The position numbers were made by a program, and so were the translations under genes. A DNA stretch of 64,000 bases from Citrifermentans bremense R1 (GTDB lineage: Bacteria; Desulfobacterota; Desulfuromonadia; Geobacterales; Geobacteraceae). Shown here piece by piece: positions 9,470 through 18,832 of the stretch (positions are counted from its first letter, which is position 1; every line of letters begins with the position of its first letter). The stretch covers positions 62,001 through 126,000 of the forward strand of contig NZ_AUGE01000006.1 of the NCBI RefSeq assembly GCF_000426865.1, read 5' to 3'. Below the pieces are notes generated by a model that saw only the letters and a program-made list of their open reading frames with translations, was not told where the DNA came from and did no database searches.

Positions 9470-10698
9470 AGGTTTTGTACCTCGTCTTCGAAGCCCTTTT
9501 GGGGGGGCATGTGATGAGCGCCTACACCATCTCGCGCAGGATGTCCGGCATGGGGTACGGCTGCGTCTTCGCCGGCGGCAGGGGAGCCATGACGGACGAG
9601 ATCGAGAAGCTCATGCCCTTCGAGGAGGTGCATATCCCGCTTTACCATCACGGCAGGCAGAGCTACTTCACCTGGGAGTCCTTCCAGGCGATCGGAAGGA
9701 TCCGGGAGATCATCAAAAAGCACGACATCGACCTGATCCACGCGTTCGATTCCAGGTCGTACGTCCATGCCTACCTGGCCGCGCTCTTCGAGGGAAAGCC
9801 GATCCTCTGCACCCTCTGCGGAGGCCAGGACCCCTACTACAACCTTCCGGTAACCAGCAGCATGGTGGTGTTCTCGCAGGAACAGAAGATGAAGCTGGTG
9901 CAAAAGTACCGCTGGAGCGGCAACCGGGTGGTGATCAACATGGCCCGCATGGACCTGGACGAGCTCTACGACCCGGGAAACGCCATGCCGGACGAGGAGT
10001 GGGCCGCCCTGGGGCTGAGCCTCAGGCATCCGGTGGTGGTGACCATCAGCTCCTTCGACAGCTCCAAGGACAAGATGATCCGCCAGCTGCGCCAGGCCAT
10101 CGAGGGGGTGGTGGCCTCCGGGGTCGACTGCCAGTTCGCTCTGGTCGGTGGAGGGAAGGGGGACCTTTACCAGGAGACGGTCGCCTGGGCCGCGGCTCTC
10201 AACCAAAGCTCCGAGTACCCGCGCGTGGTGCTCACCGGGCCGCAGAAGCGGGCCTTTCGCCTGCTGAAGCGGGCAAAGGTGGTGATCGGCTCGGGGCGGA
10301 GCGCCTTCGAGGGGATGTGCTACGGCGTGCCGACCATGATCGTCGGGGAGTACGGCTACGCCGGGGACGTCTGCGCCGCTGACATTGAGGGGATCGCCTA
10401 CTACAACTTCTCCGGCCGGAACTTGAGCGCCGAAAGGCCGGCGGAAAGGATAGGGGAGCGGCTTGTAGAGCTTTTGTCCGACCCCGGGCAGTGCCGGGAG
10501 GTAGGGGAGTTCGGCAGGCAGTACCTTTTGGACAACCTGGACGTTGTACAGGGGTGCCGCCGGTACTCCGCGCTCTATCAGGAGGCGCTGGGGGATACCC
10601 TCGGCAAGGCGAGGAAGCTAGGCTCGTTCGCGAAGTGCCAGGCCCCGATCTGGCTCGACAACTTCGCGCATGACATCAGGCAGTTTTTGAAGAAATGA
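9466..10698 (+). CDS. Glycosyltransferase family 4-like protein
   Basis: A 410-residue GT-B-type glycosyltransferase. The start MKVLYLVFEALLGGHVMSAYTISRRM is a glycine-containing acceptor-binding loop, and HAFDSRSYVHAYLAA corresponds to the end of the first Rossmann domain. The C-terminal half carries KVVIGSGRSAFEGMCYGVPTMIVGEYGYAG, the donor-binding block. It is more divergent than the upstream GT4 and lacks the classical SxxEGxxxxxLE string, having GRSAFEGMCYG instead. It is coupled to the polymerase gene by an ATGA overlap and followed within 16 nt by the MurA-like gene. It likely extends the EPS repeat unit. Confidence 0.86.
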   Translation: MKVLYLVFEALLGGHVMSAYTISRRMSGMGYGCVFAGGRGAMTDEIEKLMPFEEVHIPLYHHGRQSYFTWESFQAIGRIREIIKKHDIDLIHAFDSRSYVHAYLAALFEGKPILCTLCGGQDPYYNLPVTSSMVVFSQEQKMKLVQKYRWSGNRVVINMARMDLDELYDPGNAMPDEEWAALGLSLRHPVVVTISSFDSSKDKMIRQLRQAIEGVVASGVDCQFALVGGGKGDLYQETVAWAAALNQSSEYPRVVLTGPQKRAFRLLKRAKVVIGSGRSAFEGMCYGVPTMIVGEYGYAGDVCAADIEGIAYYNFSGRNLSAERPAERIGERLVELLSDPGQCREVGEFGRQYLLDNLDVVQGCRRYSALYQEALGDTLGKARKLGSFAKCQAPIWLDNFAHDIRQFLKK

Positions 10699-10713
10699 GT
10701 TAAGGGGGGAATC

Positions 10714-11988
10714 ATGCCAGAAACAAGTCCCGTCGCCGGCAGCGACACCAAGTTCGTGGTCAAAAGATCCAAGCTGAGCGGAGTCCTCAAGGTGAGCGGA
10801 GCGAAGAACAGCGTCCTCTACCTCTTGACTGCGTCGCTTCTCACCGACGACCCCATCTACATCGACAACTACCCGAAGTACCTCCTGGACGCCCAGGTGC
10901 ACCTGGACATGCTGGAATTCCTCGGCAAAAGCTGCAAGGTCGACGAGGACCAGGTGACCATCAAGACGGTGGCCAAGCCCGCCACGACCCTCGACTGGTC
11001 GGGGCGGTCGATCAGGAACACCCTGCTCATCCTGGGGGTCCTCACCGCCCGCTACGGGCGGGGCGCGGTGCCGCTGCCGGGGGGGTGCCAACTGGGGGAC
11101 CGCAAGTACGACATCCACGAGATGCTCCTGACGGCTATGGGGGCTCGCGTCTGGGAGGAGAACGGCATGCTCTGCGCCGAGGCGCCGGGGGGGCTCGCCG
11201 GGGCCGACGTGCACCTGCCGCTCAGATCCACCGGCGCCACCCACAACGGGATCATCTGCGGCACCCTTGCCAAGGGGGTGACCACGATCTGGAACCCGCA
11301 CCTGCGCCCGGAGACGGTGGACCTAGTCAACTTCCTGCGCAGCATGGGGGCGACCATCGAGATCTATGGGCAGCAGCGCATCGAGATCGTCGGGCGCGAG
11401 GGGATGTTCGGCACCAAGTACAAGGTGATGTCGGACAACATGGAGGCGCTCACCTGGCTCATCGGTTCGGTGGTGACCGGGGGGGATCTGGAGATCAGGA
11501 ACTTCCCCTACCGTGAACTTGAGGTCCCCCTCATCTTCCTGCGCGAAAGCGGCGCCAAGTTCTACCAGGGGGATGACAGCCTGATCGTCAGGGGGGGGGA
11601 GTGCTTCCCGCTCGAGATCAGCACCGGCCCCTACCCGGGGATCAACTCGGACATGCAGCCGCTTTTCGCCGTCTACGGCGCCATGGCCCAAGGGCAGACC
11701 CGCATCGTCGACCTCCGCTTCCCCGGGCGCTACGCCTACGCTGAGGAGCTGGCGAAGCTGGGCGCCGACTGCGGCGTCGACGGCAACATGCTGATGATCA
11801 ACGGCGGGCGCCCCCTTTCCGGCGCCAAGGTGCGGGCGGTCGATCTGCGCGGCGGCATAGCCCTGGCGCTGGCCGGGCTGTGCGCCTCGGGGGAAACCGT
11901 GATCAGCGACGCCTGGCAGGTGGAGCGGGGCTACAACGACTTCGTCCGGAAACTGAGAAGCGTGGGGGGAAAGATCAGCTATGCCTGA
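10714..11988 (+). CDS. MurA-family enolpyruvyl transferase in EPS cluster (MurA paralogue)
   Basis: A 424-residue EPSP-synthase/MurA-fold enzyme. MurA transfers enolpyruvate from PEP to UDP-GlcNAc, the first committed step of peptidoglycan synthesis. Key residues are retained: Lys31-Asn32 in SGAKN, Cys125 in PGGCQLGDR (the fosfomycin-sensitive loop Cys and the following Arg), and Asp313 in INSDMQ, matching the general base of MurA. It is therefore probably active. Its position between a glycosyltransferase and a flippase suggests a role in making a pyruvyl- or lactyl-modified sugar nucleotide for EPS, or a second copy of MurA. Whether another murA exists elsewhere in the genome is not visible. 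The AAGGGGGG ribosome site supports the ATG. Confidence 0.88.
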   Translation: MPETSPVAGSDTKFVVKRSKLSGVLKVSGAKNSVLYLLTASLLTDDPIYIDNYPKYLLDAQVHLDMLEFLGKSCKVDEDQVTIKTVAKPATTLDWSGRSIRNTLLILGVLTARYGRGAVPLPGGCQLGDRKYDIHEMLLTAMGARVWEENGMLCAEAPGGLAGADVHLPLRSTGATHNGIICGTLAKGVTTIWNPHLRPETVDLVNFLRSMGATIEIYGQQRIEIVGREGMFGTKYKVMSDNMEALTWLIGSVVTGGDLEIRNFPYRELEVPLIFLRESGAKFYQGDDSLIVRGGECFPLEISTGPYPGINSDMQPLFAVYGAMAQGQTRIVDLRFPGRYAYAEELAKLGADCGVDGNMLMINGGRPLSGAKVRAVDLRGGIALALAGLCASGETVISDAWQVERGYNDFVRKLRSVGGKISYA

Positions 11989-12097
11989 CCAGGTTTGCCT
12001 GGATCTGCCCGGGGCGATGCTCCGGAAGGGGTAGTTCTGTCACACAGGCGCAGCGGGAAAGCTAAATCCCGCGCGCCTTCATCTAAGGAAGGTGTCA

Positions 12098-13405
12098 GTG
12101 TCATTTGCCAAGACAAGTGCGAGCGTCTTCGCCACAAAGATCGGCCAGATTGCCATAGCCCTGGTGCTGAGCATCCTGATCAACCGCGCTATCGGTCCGC
12201 AAAACCGCGGTCTGCTGGAGCTTTTGAGCTCGCTGCCGGTGGTGTTGGTGAGCCTCGGGCACCTGGGGATCGGCAACGCCAATCTTTACTTCATCGGGAA
12301 GGGGATCTACAGCAGGAAGAAGGTGATCGACAACTCGGTCAGCTCCTGCCTGATCCTGAGCGCCATTATGCTCCTGCTGATTTTCGCTGGGTACCACCTC
12401 TTCTACGACTCCATCTTCAGGGGGGTGCCACCGGGATACCTGCTGTTCACCGTCGCCTTGATCCCACTCATGCTTTTCCAAAAGTACCTCTATTACATAT
12501 TGCTTGGCGACGACAAGATCTACCTGCAGAACAAGCTGCAGATATTCAGCACGGCGAGCAACGTCCTGGTCCTGGTCTTCTTCATCTTCGTTTTGCACAT
12601 GAGCCTTTGGGGGGTGATCCTCTCCACCTTCATTTCCACCCTGCTCAGCACCTGGCTCTGCATCTACTACGTGATCGCCCGGGAGAAGGTGTCGCTCAGC
12701 TTCGATTACGACATGTTCCTCGCCTCAGTTAAGTTCGGCATGGTTCCCTTCCTGGCCTTGGCGGTGATGAACCTGATCTTCAGAAGCGACGTTTTCATCA
12801 TCAAGTACTATCTCTCCGACGCCGAACTCGGCTACTACGGGCTCAGCGTCTCGCTTTGCGAGCGGATCTGGATACTCCCCGAGTCGATCAGTCTCGTGGT
12901 GCTGACCCGTGCCGCGCGCTCGCTGGACGACCACTCGGTGGAACTTACCGCCCGGGTCTGCCGCGTGACCCTTTGGGCCACGCTCGCCATCTGCGCGGCG
13001 CTGTTTCTGGCCGGGCCGTACCTGATACCGCTTCTTTACGGCAACGACTTTCTCCCCGCGGTCAGCTCGTTTCAGCTGCTCCTGCCGGGGATCGCCCTCA
13101 TCTCCATCTACCTCGTGCTGCACAGCGACCTGACGGGGAGAGGGTACGCCCGCTACACGCTGATCGTCTTCTCGCTCTGCCTGGTGGCGAACGTGCTGTT
13201 GAACGTGCTCCTGGTTCCGACCATGGGGATCAACGGCTCCGCGCTCGCCTCCTCCATCTGCTACGGGGCAGGCTCGCTTGCGCTCGCCGTCATATACGCG
13301 CGCAAGTACCGCCTCAGTGCCGCGTCGCTGCTTTTGGTGAACCGCAGCGACGTCGAGGATATCGTGCAGCCGGTCGTGGCTAAGGCCCTGAGGATGATGG
13401 CATAA
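12098..13405 (+). CDS. Wzx-type polysaccharide flippase (MATE/MOP superfamily)
   Basis: A 435-residue protein with about twelve transmembrane helices, opening with FAKTSASVFATKIGQIAIALVLS and RAIGPQNRGLLELL, the standard N-terminus of Wzx/RfbX flippases. These move undecaprenyl-diphosphate-linked oligosaccharides across the inner membrane. A GTG used here sits 5 nt after a GGAAGG ribosome site; another GTG two codons upstream overlaps that site. About 110 nt separate it from the MurA-like gene, longer than other gaps in the operon, and that stretch holds a GC-rich hairpin (GCGGG/CCCGC) with no T-run. It supplies the translocation step between the glycosyltransferases and the polymerase. Confidence 0.9.
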   Translation: MSFAKTSASVFATKIGQIAIALVLSILINRAIGPQNRGLLELLSSLPVVLVSLGHLGIGNANLYFIGKGIYSRKKVIDNSVSSCLILSAIMLLLIFAGYHLFYDSIFRGVPPGYLLFTVALIPLMLFQKYLYYILLGDDKIYLQNKLQIFSTASNVLVLVFFIFVLHMSLWGVILSTFISTLLSTWLCIYYVIAREKVSLSFDYDMFLASVKFGMVPFLALAVMNLIFRSDVFIIKYYLSDAELGYYGLSVSLCERIWILPESISLVVLTRAARSLDDHSVELTARVCRVTLWATLAICAALFLAGPYLIPLLYGNDFLPAVSSFQLLLPGIALISIYLVLHSDLTGRGYARYTLIVFSLCLVANVLLNVLLVPTMGINGSALASSICYGAGSLALAVIYARKYRLSAASLLLVNRSDVEDIVQPVVAKALRMMA

Positions 13406-13430
13406 CACGTTAAAAAAAAGGAGTTACGCG

Positions 13431-15275
13431 ATGTGCGGTCTGGCCGGTATATGTTCCAGCGCAGCCAATGAGTCTATGGAAAGCGCCATCAAGAGGGCGG
13501 GCGACTCCATCGCCCACCGGGGGCCCGACGGCGAGGGGAGGTACCTCGACCCTTACTGCGCCCTGGCGCACCGGCGGCTGGCGGTGATAGACCTCGGCAC
13601 GGGGCAGCAGCCGATCCGCAACGAGGACGGCAACCTGGTCCTCGTGTTCAACGGGGAGATCTATAACTACGCGGAGATAAGGGAACTGCTTCTGAAGCAG
13701 GGGCACGGGCTGAAGACCGCCTCGGACAGCGAGACCATCGTCCATCTCTTCGAAGACGGTGAAAAGGCGCTGCAGATGCTCAGGGGTATGTTCGCCTTCG
13801 CCATCTGGGACCGCGGCTCCCGAGAACTCTTCGCCATGCGCGACCGCATCGGCATCAAGCCCTTTTACTACGCCCTGACCGACGACGGCACCCTTGTTTT
13901 CGGCTCGGAGATCAAGGCGATTCTGGCCACGGGCCTTGTGGCGGCGACGCCCGACCCGGTCTCGGTGCGGGAGTACCTCACCTACAAGTTCACCATGGGG
14001 GAGCGGACCTTCTTCAAGGGGATCAGGTCGCTGGAGCCGGGGAACTGGCTGCGCTGGAAGGACGGCAAGCTCTCCGTGGGGAGTTACTGGCGTCCCTGCT
14101 ACGACGGGCAAAGAGAAACGCCGGGCCTGTACCAGGAGTTCGAGCATACCCTGGAGGAGACCATAAAGTACCACCTGGTAAGCGACGTGCCGGTAGGGGC
14201 CTTTTTAAGCGGAGGGCTCGACACCTCCTCCATCGTCGAGGTCGCCTCCAGGCAGCTTCCCGGCAACCTCAGCACCTATACCTGCGGCACCCCGGACGAG
14301 CGGGAGGGGGATCTTTACTACAGCGACATCGTCGCCCGCATGTGCAGTACCTGGCACCACGAGATCCTGCACACCCCGCAGGAATTCTCGTCGTTCATGA
14401 AGAAGTGCATCTGGCACCTGGACGAGCCGGGAGGGGGGAGCACCGCAGTCCACGGCTACTACGTCGCCAAGAGGGCGAGGCAGGACGTCAAGGTGCTTTT
14501 GTCGGGCGAGGGGGCGGACGAGGTGCTGGGGGGGTACTACCACCACTGGCTCTCGGTCTACCGCGGCATGTCCTTCTTCGAGCGCGGGGCGAACTACCGG
14601 AAATGGAGCCAGTGGGGCGGGATCGCTTCCCGCGCCAGGGAGGAGTTCCTGTGGCCGGGCAAGGAGACGGCGCTGGAGGTGTTCATGACCAGGCACGTCT
14701 CTCCCATTTTTTCCGGCGACGGGCTCTACGGGACCGACTTCTTCGCCCCGGCCCGAGGCTACGACCGCCGGGAGCCGGTGCAGAGGTTGCTTCAGGGGTA
14801 CCGGGAGATACCTCTTTGCAGCCAGGTCATGTACCTTGACCTCAAAAGCTACCTCTACCGGATCCTGCATATCTACGACCGGATGTGCATGGCGGTGGGG
14901 CTCGAGAACAGGGTCCCTTTCCTGGACCACAAGTTCGTCGAGTTCTGTTTCAAGATCCCTCCCCGGCAGCTTTTCCGCGGCATGCAGACCAAGTCGCTGT
15001 TGCGCCGCTACCTGGATCAGCGGCTGGGCAACGAGATCGCCTATCGCCCGAAGACAGGCTTCACGCTCCCGGTGGACGCCTGGTTCAGGCAGGCGATCCG
15101 CAGCGATATCGAGCAGGTGCTGGAGCGTTTCAAAAAGCGGGGGGTGCTGGAGCCGTCATTCGTGGACGAGCTATGGGGGCGGTTCCTAAACGCCGGGGGG
15201 GACCGCGAAGACATCTGGCGCCTGGTCTCCCTGGAATTATGGTTCCAATGCTTCATCGACGGTGAAACGCCCTGA
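13431..15275 (+). CDS. Asparagine synthase (glutamine-hydrolysing)-type amidotransferase
   Basis: A 614-residue class-II glutamine amidotransferase joined to an ATP-pyrophosphatase domain. Cys2 (MCGLAGI) is the N-terminal nucleophile of the glutaminase domain, which contains SIAHRGPDG and VFNGEIYNY. The synthase domain has the PP-loop SGGLDTSSI and LLSGEGADEVLGGY. Close relatives are called exosortase-associated amidotransferases and are standard members of PEP-CTERM/EPS clusters, where they may amidate uronic acids rather than aspartate. Length is normal for the group. AAAAGGAG precedes the ATG. The stop overlaps the proposed CTG start of the next gene, so the transglutaminase-like protein may be translationally coupled to it. 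Confidence 0.9.
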   Translation: MCGLAGICSSAANESMESAIKRAGDSIAHRGPDGEGRYLDPYCALAHRRLAVIDLGTGQQPIRNEDGNLVLVFNGEIYNYAEIRELLLKQGHGLKTASDSETIVHLFEDGEKALQMLRGMFAFAIWDRGSRELFAMRDRIGIKPFYYALTDDGTLVFGSEIKAILATGLVAATPDPVSVREYLTYKFTMGERTFFKGIRSLEPGNWLRWKDGKLSVGSYWRPCYDGQRETPGLYQEFEHTLEETIKYHLVSDVPVGAFLSGGLDTSSIVEVASRQLPGNLSTYTCGTPDEREGDLYYSDIVARMCSTWHHEILHTPQEFSSFMKKCIWHLDEPGGGSTAVHGYYVAKRARQDVKVLLSGEGADEVLGGYYHHWLSVYRGMSFFERGANYRKWSQWGGIASRAREEFLWPGKETALEVFMTRHVSPIFSGDGLYGTDFFAPARGYDRREPVQRLLQGYREIPLCSQVMYLDLKSYLYRILHIYDRMCMAVGLENRVPFLDHKFVEFCFKIPPRQLFRGMQTKSLLRRYLDQRLGNEIAYRPKTGFTLPVDAWFRQAIRSDIEQVLERFKKRGVLEPSFVDELWGRFLNAGGDREDIWRLVSLELWFQCFIDGETP

Positions 15276-16531
15276 AAACGCGGCTGGCAAGAAATATCTA
15301 TGCGGTGCTGATCGCGGCACTGCTGGTTAATGCCGTGCTGGCAGCCTACTACCGCATGGACCCGCTGCGGCTGGACCTGATCATTGTGGACGACCTGCTG
15401 AACCGGGTGTTCGCGGTGGCCTACCGCGAGGACCGGCGGGAGATGGAACTGCTCACCCGAGCCTATTTCCGCGGCACCGAACTTCGGGTCCCCCCGGTGC
15501 AGAGCTGGAAGAGGCTGGAGCAGCAGGAAGGGGTGCGGCTTCTCGAGTACGCAGGGGCGCAGCGGCTCCCCAAGCAGGTCACCTTCGTCTACCAGCTCCC
15601 TGAGCGCCCTTACCTGAGAGCTTTGGCGCGCCGTTACGCGCTGGGGGAGCTGGTGCGCGGGGAGGAGGAGTACCAGGCGATGCTTTCTTTTTGCCGCTGG
15701 GCCGGCACCAGGTTCGATCACGGCAACAATGTACCCGCCGGGGGGATCACTCCCGTCGACCCCGCCGAGGTGCTGGCCGGCGCCGCGACCGGCAAGCGCT
15801 ACTGGTGCGAGATCGCGGCCAAGATAACTGTCGAGGCGGCCACTGCGCTCGGTTGGCCTGCGAGGCTTATGACCGTCTCCAAAAGCGGCTACAGTTGGGA
15901 CCATGCGGTCACCGAGTTGTGGTCCAACCACTTCAACAAGTGGTTCATGGTCGATACCGATTTTAATGTCATGTACCGCTACCGGGGGGTGCCGCTTTCC
16001 TGTTACGAGATCTGCCGTTTAGGGCCGAGGCTACGCCAAGAGGGGACGCTGGAAACGGTGCGGCTGGCGCCGCGAAAGCCGAGCCTCAAGGAAATCGACC
16101 TGCTCCCCTTCTACCGGTATGTGCACATCGATATGAGGAACGACTGGTTCACCCGCCCGCTCCGGCCGCTCAGTCCGGCAGGGGGGGACATCAACACCTG
16201 GTGGACCGGCCGGGACGACCTCGGGCCGATCTATTCGTCAAAGACCCGGGTGGACCGGCAGGAGTTTTTCGACTGGAAGTTGAACCAAGTGCAGATATTC
16301 GCGCTGGGGGTGACAAAGGAGAAGGGGACGAGGAGGCTGCAACTGCAGCTGGCAGCCTACAGCCCCTTTTTCGACCACTTCGAGCTCGTCTGCCAGGGGA
16401 GGGGATACAACTGCGCCAACGGCAGGATCGACCTGACTGTATCCGGCGGGGTGAACCGTCTGGAGGCAAGGTGTGTCGACAGATTCGGAAACAAAGGCCC
16501 GCTGTACCACGTCTCATACCTCATTAAGTAA
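15272..16531 (+). CDS. Membrane-anchored transglutaminase-like protein, probable CTG start
   Basis: Reading from a CTG that overlaps the amidotransferase stop (CTGA) gives 419 residues with a basic N-terminus (KTRLARN) and a hydrophobic anchor (IYAVLIAALLVNAVLAAYY). A GGTGA ribosome site lies 6 nt upstream. Starting at the first conventional codon (GTG 15305) would cut off the basic residues of the anchor. The central domain has a transglutaminase/papain-like triad order: Cys179 in YWCEIAAK, His211 in WDHAV and Asp228 in WFMVDTD. Proteins of this kind can be proteases, amidases or acyl transferases. The C-terminal part is Ig-like and unassigned. Location suggests a periplasmic role on EPS or an attached amide; the substrate is unknown. 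Confidence 0.75.
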   Translation: MKTRLARNIYAVLIAALLVNAVLAAYYRMDPLRLDLIIVDDLLNRVFAVAYREDRREMELLTRAYFRGTELRVPPVQSWKRLEQQEGVRLLEYAGAQRLPKQVTFVYQLPERPYLRALARRYALGELVRGEEEYQAMLSFCRWAGTRFDHGNNVPAGGITPVDPAEVLAGAATGKRYWCEIAAKITVEAATALGWPARLMTVSKSGYSWDHAVTELWSNHFNKWFMVDTDFNVMYRYRGVPLSCYEICRLGPRLRQEGTLETVRLAPRKPSLKEIDLLPFYRYVHIDMRNDWFTRPLRPLSPAGGDINTWWTGRDDLGPIYSSKTRVDRQEFFDWKLNQVQIFALGVTKEKGTRRLQLQLAAYSPFFDHFELVCQGRGYNCANGRIDLTVSGGVNRLEARCVDRFGNKGPLYHVSYLIK

Positions 16532-16542
16532 GAGGAGATGCC

Positions 16543-17850
16543 ATGCCCAAGAACCTGAGAAAACGACTAAGCAGGCTCACCTCCACCTTGTACGGTGGCA
16601 GCCAGAGGCAGATTCTGAAATCGCTGAACCAGAGCCAGTGGTGGCCCAAAGAGCAGATCGAGAAGCACCAGTTGGAGCGGCTCAGGGAGACGCTGGCTCA
16701 CTGCTACGACAGCTATGACTTCTATCGCGAGCGCCTGGACCGTGCCGGAGTCGACCCGTGCAACATCAAAAGCCTCAAGGAACTTGCCAGGCTGCCGGTG
16801 CTGACCAAGGAGGAGTACCATAGCATGTACCGCAACGCCCCCGAGGCGAAGGGGAGGGTGGAACACAGGAAAACCTCAGGTACCACGGGGCTCGCCCTGC
16901 AGTTCAGGAAAACCATCGAAGCGACCACCATCATGCGCGCCCTCGATTCGCGGTCGCTGTCTTGGTACGGCATTGCGCCGGGTGACCGTCAGGCGCGTTT
17001 TTGGAGCGCCTCGGAGACCTCGGCCGGGCGCTGGAAGCAGTGGGGGGGGGACTACCTTTTGAACCGCTACCGTTTCTCGGTGAACCAGATCGACGACGGC
17101 TACGCCATGCGGCTTCTGGAGGACCTCAGGCGCTGCCGCCCCGACTACGTCTACGGATACGCGAGCGGCATCTACGAGTTCTCGAAGCTGATCCTGAGGC
17201 ACAAGGTGACGGCCCCCCGGGTGAAGGCGGTGATCGTTACCAGCGAGATGCTCTACCGGCACCAGAAGGAGGTGATCCACGAGGCCTTCGGCTCCCCGGT
17301 GGTCCGGGAGTACGGCTCCACCGAGTTCGGTCCCATCGCCTTCGAGTGCGAGCAGGGGGAGCTGCACGTCATGGACGAGAACCTTATCGTAGAGAGCTGC
17401 AGCGATGACGGCGAGCAAAAGCTGTTGGTGACGGAGCTCAACAACAGGGACGTCCCTTTCATCCGCTATGAGATCGGAGATGCCGGGGTGGTGGGGGACA
17501 GACGCTGCTCCTGCGGGCGAAACCTCACCGTCCTTTCTGAACTCATGGGAAGGACCAACGGGTTCATCAGGCTCATGGACGGCAGCATCATCTACGACAA
17601 CATTTTCGACTTCCTGATCACCATCGCGGGGGTGGACCAGATTCAGGTTGTTTTGGTTGCGCGCGACAAGCTGCAGATCTTCTTCAAGGGAAACGACATC
17701 GACTGGCCGGGGGTGGAGAAGGCAGTCGAGACGCTCAAGGGGTTCTGCGGGGGGCAAATAGAGATGAGCTGGCAGCAGGTGGATGAAATCCCCCTCGACA
17801 AGTCGGGGAAAAGGAACTATTTCAAGTCGCTGGTAGGCTATGGGGAATGA
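16543..17850 (+). CDS. Adenylate-forming enzyme, PaaK/CapK type
   Basis: A 435-residue ANL-superfamily protein like phenylacetate-CoA ligase and the capsule protein CapK. The phosphate-binding loop KTSGTTGLAL lies at about residues 110-119, with REYGSTEFGPIAFEC (A5 region) and RYEIGDAG (A7 region) in the middle. CapK-like relatives activate acids as acyl-adenylates and occur in many capsule and exosortase clusters. A zinc-type CSCGR segment follows the A7 motif, as in PaaK. A GAGGAG ribosome site fits the ATG. With the GNAT-like, formyltransferase and amidotransferase genes nearby, an acyl or aminoacyl substituent on the polysaccharide is plausible; the acid substrate is not known. Confidence 0.86.
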   Translation: MPKNLRKRLSRLTSTLYGGSQRQILKSLNQSQWWPKEQIEKHQLERLRETLAHCYDSYDFYRERLDRAGVDPCNIKSLKELARLPVLTKEEYHSMYRNAPEAKGRVEHRKTSGTTGLALQFRKTIEATTIMRALDSRSLSWYGIAPGDRQARFWSASETSAGRWKQWGGDYLLNRYRFSVNQIDDGYAMRLLEDLRRCRPDYVYGYASGIYEFSKLILRHKVTAPRVKAVIVTSEMLYRHQKEVIHEAFGSPVVREYGSTEFGPIAFECEQGELHVMDENLIVESCSDDGEQKLLVTELNNRDVPFIRYEIGDAGVVGDRRCSCGRNLTVLSELMGRTNGFIRLMDGSIIYDNIFDFLITIAGVDQIQVVLVARDKLQIFFKGNDIDWPGVEKAVETLKGFCGGQIEMSWQQVDEIPLDKSGKRNYFKSLVGYGE

Positions 17851-17857
17851 GGCAACG

Positions 17858-18823
17858 ATGAAGCAAAAGCCATTTGTTAGCGTGGTGATACCAGTAAAAA
17901 ACGAGGTGCGCTACATCCGCAGCTGCCTTGCGGCGCTCGAGGCGCAAGACTATGGCAGCGAAAGCTTCGAGTGCATCTTCGTGGACAACGGCTCCAGCGA
18001 CGGCACCGCCGACATCATCAAAGGCCACAAGGGGCTCGCCCGGATGACCCTGCTCTTCCAGCAGGGCGGGACCATTTCGACGGTGAGAAACTGCGGCGCC
18101 GCGCGGGCACGCGGAGAGCTCCTCGCCTTTTTGGACGGCGACTGTACGCCCAGCGCAAACTGGCTTTCCGCCACGGTGGAGCTCCTTCTCTGCCGGGAGG
18201 AATTCGGCTGCATCGGCTGTGTCGACCCCCCGCCGGACCGCGGTTCCACCTGGGTCGAGGCGACCTGGTACTACCTGAGCTCGACCCGCCCCATCAACGT
18301 GAACAGGGAGGTGGACTGGGTCTCCTCCTTCAACATGGTGATGTGGCGCACTCTGTTCGAGGAGGTGGGAGGATTCGACGTCACCCTCTCCACTTGCGAG
18401 GACGCCGACCTCTGCTACCGCCTGAAAAGGCGTCGCGCCATCTTTATGACCGACCGCGCCCAGGTGAAGCACCTGGACGAGCCGAAGACGCTGTCGCAGT
18501 TTTTCATCCGGGAGCTCTGGCGCGGCAAGAGTTCGCTGCGCAACTTCTTGAAGACCCAGGATAAAAAGCGGGATCTGCTGAGCGTCATGGTGCCGATTCT
18601 GTACCTGGCACTTGTGGCGGGGAGCTTGGCGGCGCTTTGCCTCAAGCCGTACCTCTCCGGCGGCAAGCGCCTGCTCCTGGTCTCGCTGCTGCTGGTGCCG
18701 GTGGCGGTGCTGCTCAAGAAGGGGAAGGGGATACCTTCGGCCGGCGCCTGGATCAGGGCGCTGTGGCTTATGACCGTGTATCTGGTGGCGCGGGGACTCG
18801 CCATTTTCAATTTCGCCAGGTAG
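17858..18823 (+). CDS. Glycosyltransferase family 2, membrane-anchored
   Basis: A 321-residue GT-A enzyme. VSVVIPVKNE opens the nucleotide-binding domain, VDNGSSDGT follows at about residue 42, and the metal-binding DxD is Asp93-Gly-Asp95 in FLDGDCTP. The acceptor-side ED motif is seen in CEDADLCYRL. Two or three hydrophobic segments after about residue 240 anchor it in the membrane, as in polymer-initiating and elongating GT2 proteins. An ATG six codons upstream is possible, but the one used here has a GAGG site 5 nt before it and clears the previous gene. It probably adds a sugar at the cytoplasmic face during EPS assembly. Confidence 0.9.
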   Translation: MKQKPFVSVVIPVKNEVRYIRSCLAALEAQDYGSESFECIFVDNGSSDGTADIIKGHKGLARMTLLFQQGGTISTVRNCGAARARGELLAFLDGDCTPSANWLSATVELLLCREEFGCIGCVDPPPDRGSTWVEATWYYLSSTRPINVNREVDWVSSFNMVMWRTLFEEVGGFDVTLSTCEDADLCYRLKRRRAIFMTDRAQVKHLDEPKTLSQFFIRELWRGKSSLRNFLKTQDKKRDLLSVMVPILYLALVAGSLAALCLKPYLSGGKRLLLVSLLLVPVAVLLKKGKGIPSAGAWIRALWLMTVYLVARGLAIFNFAR

Positions 18824-18832
18824 AGGAGCTGC

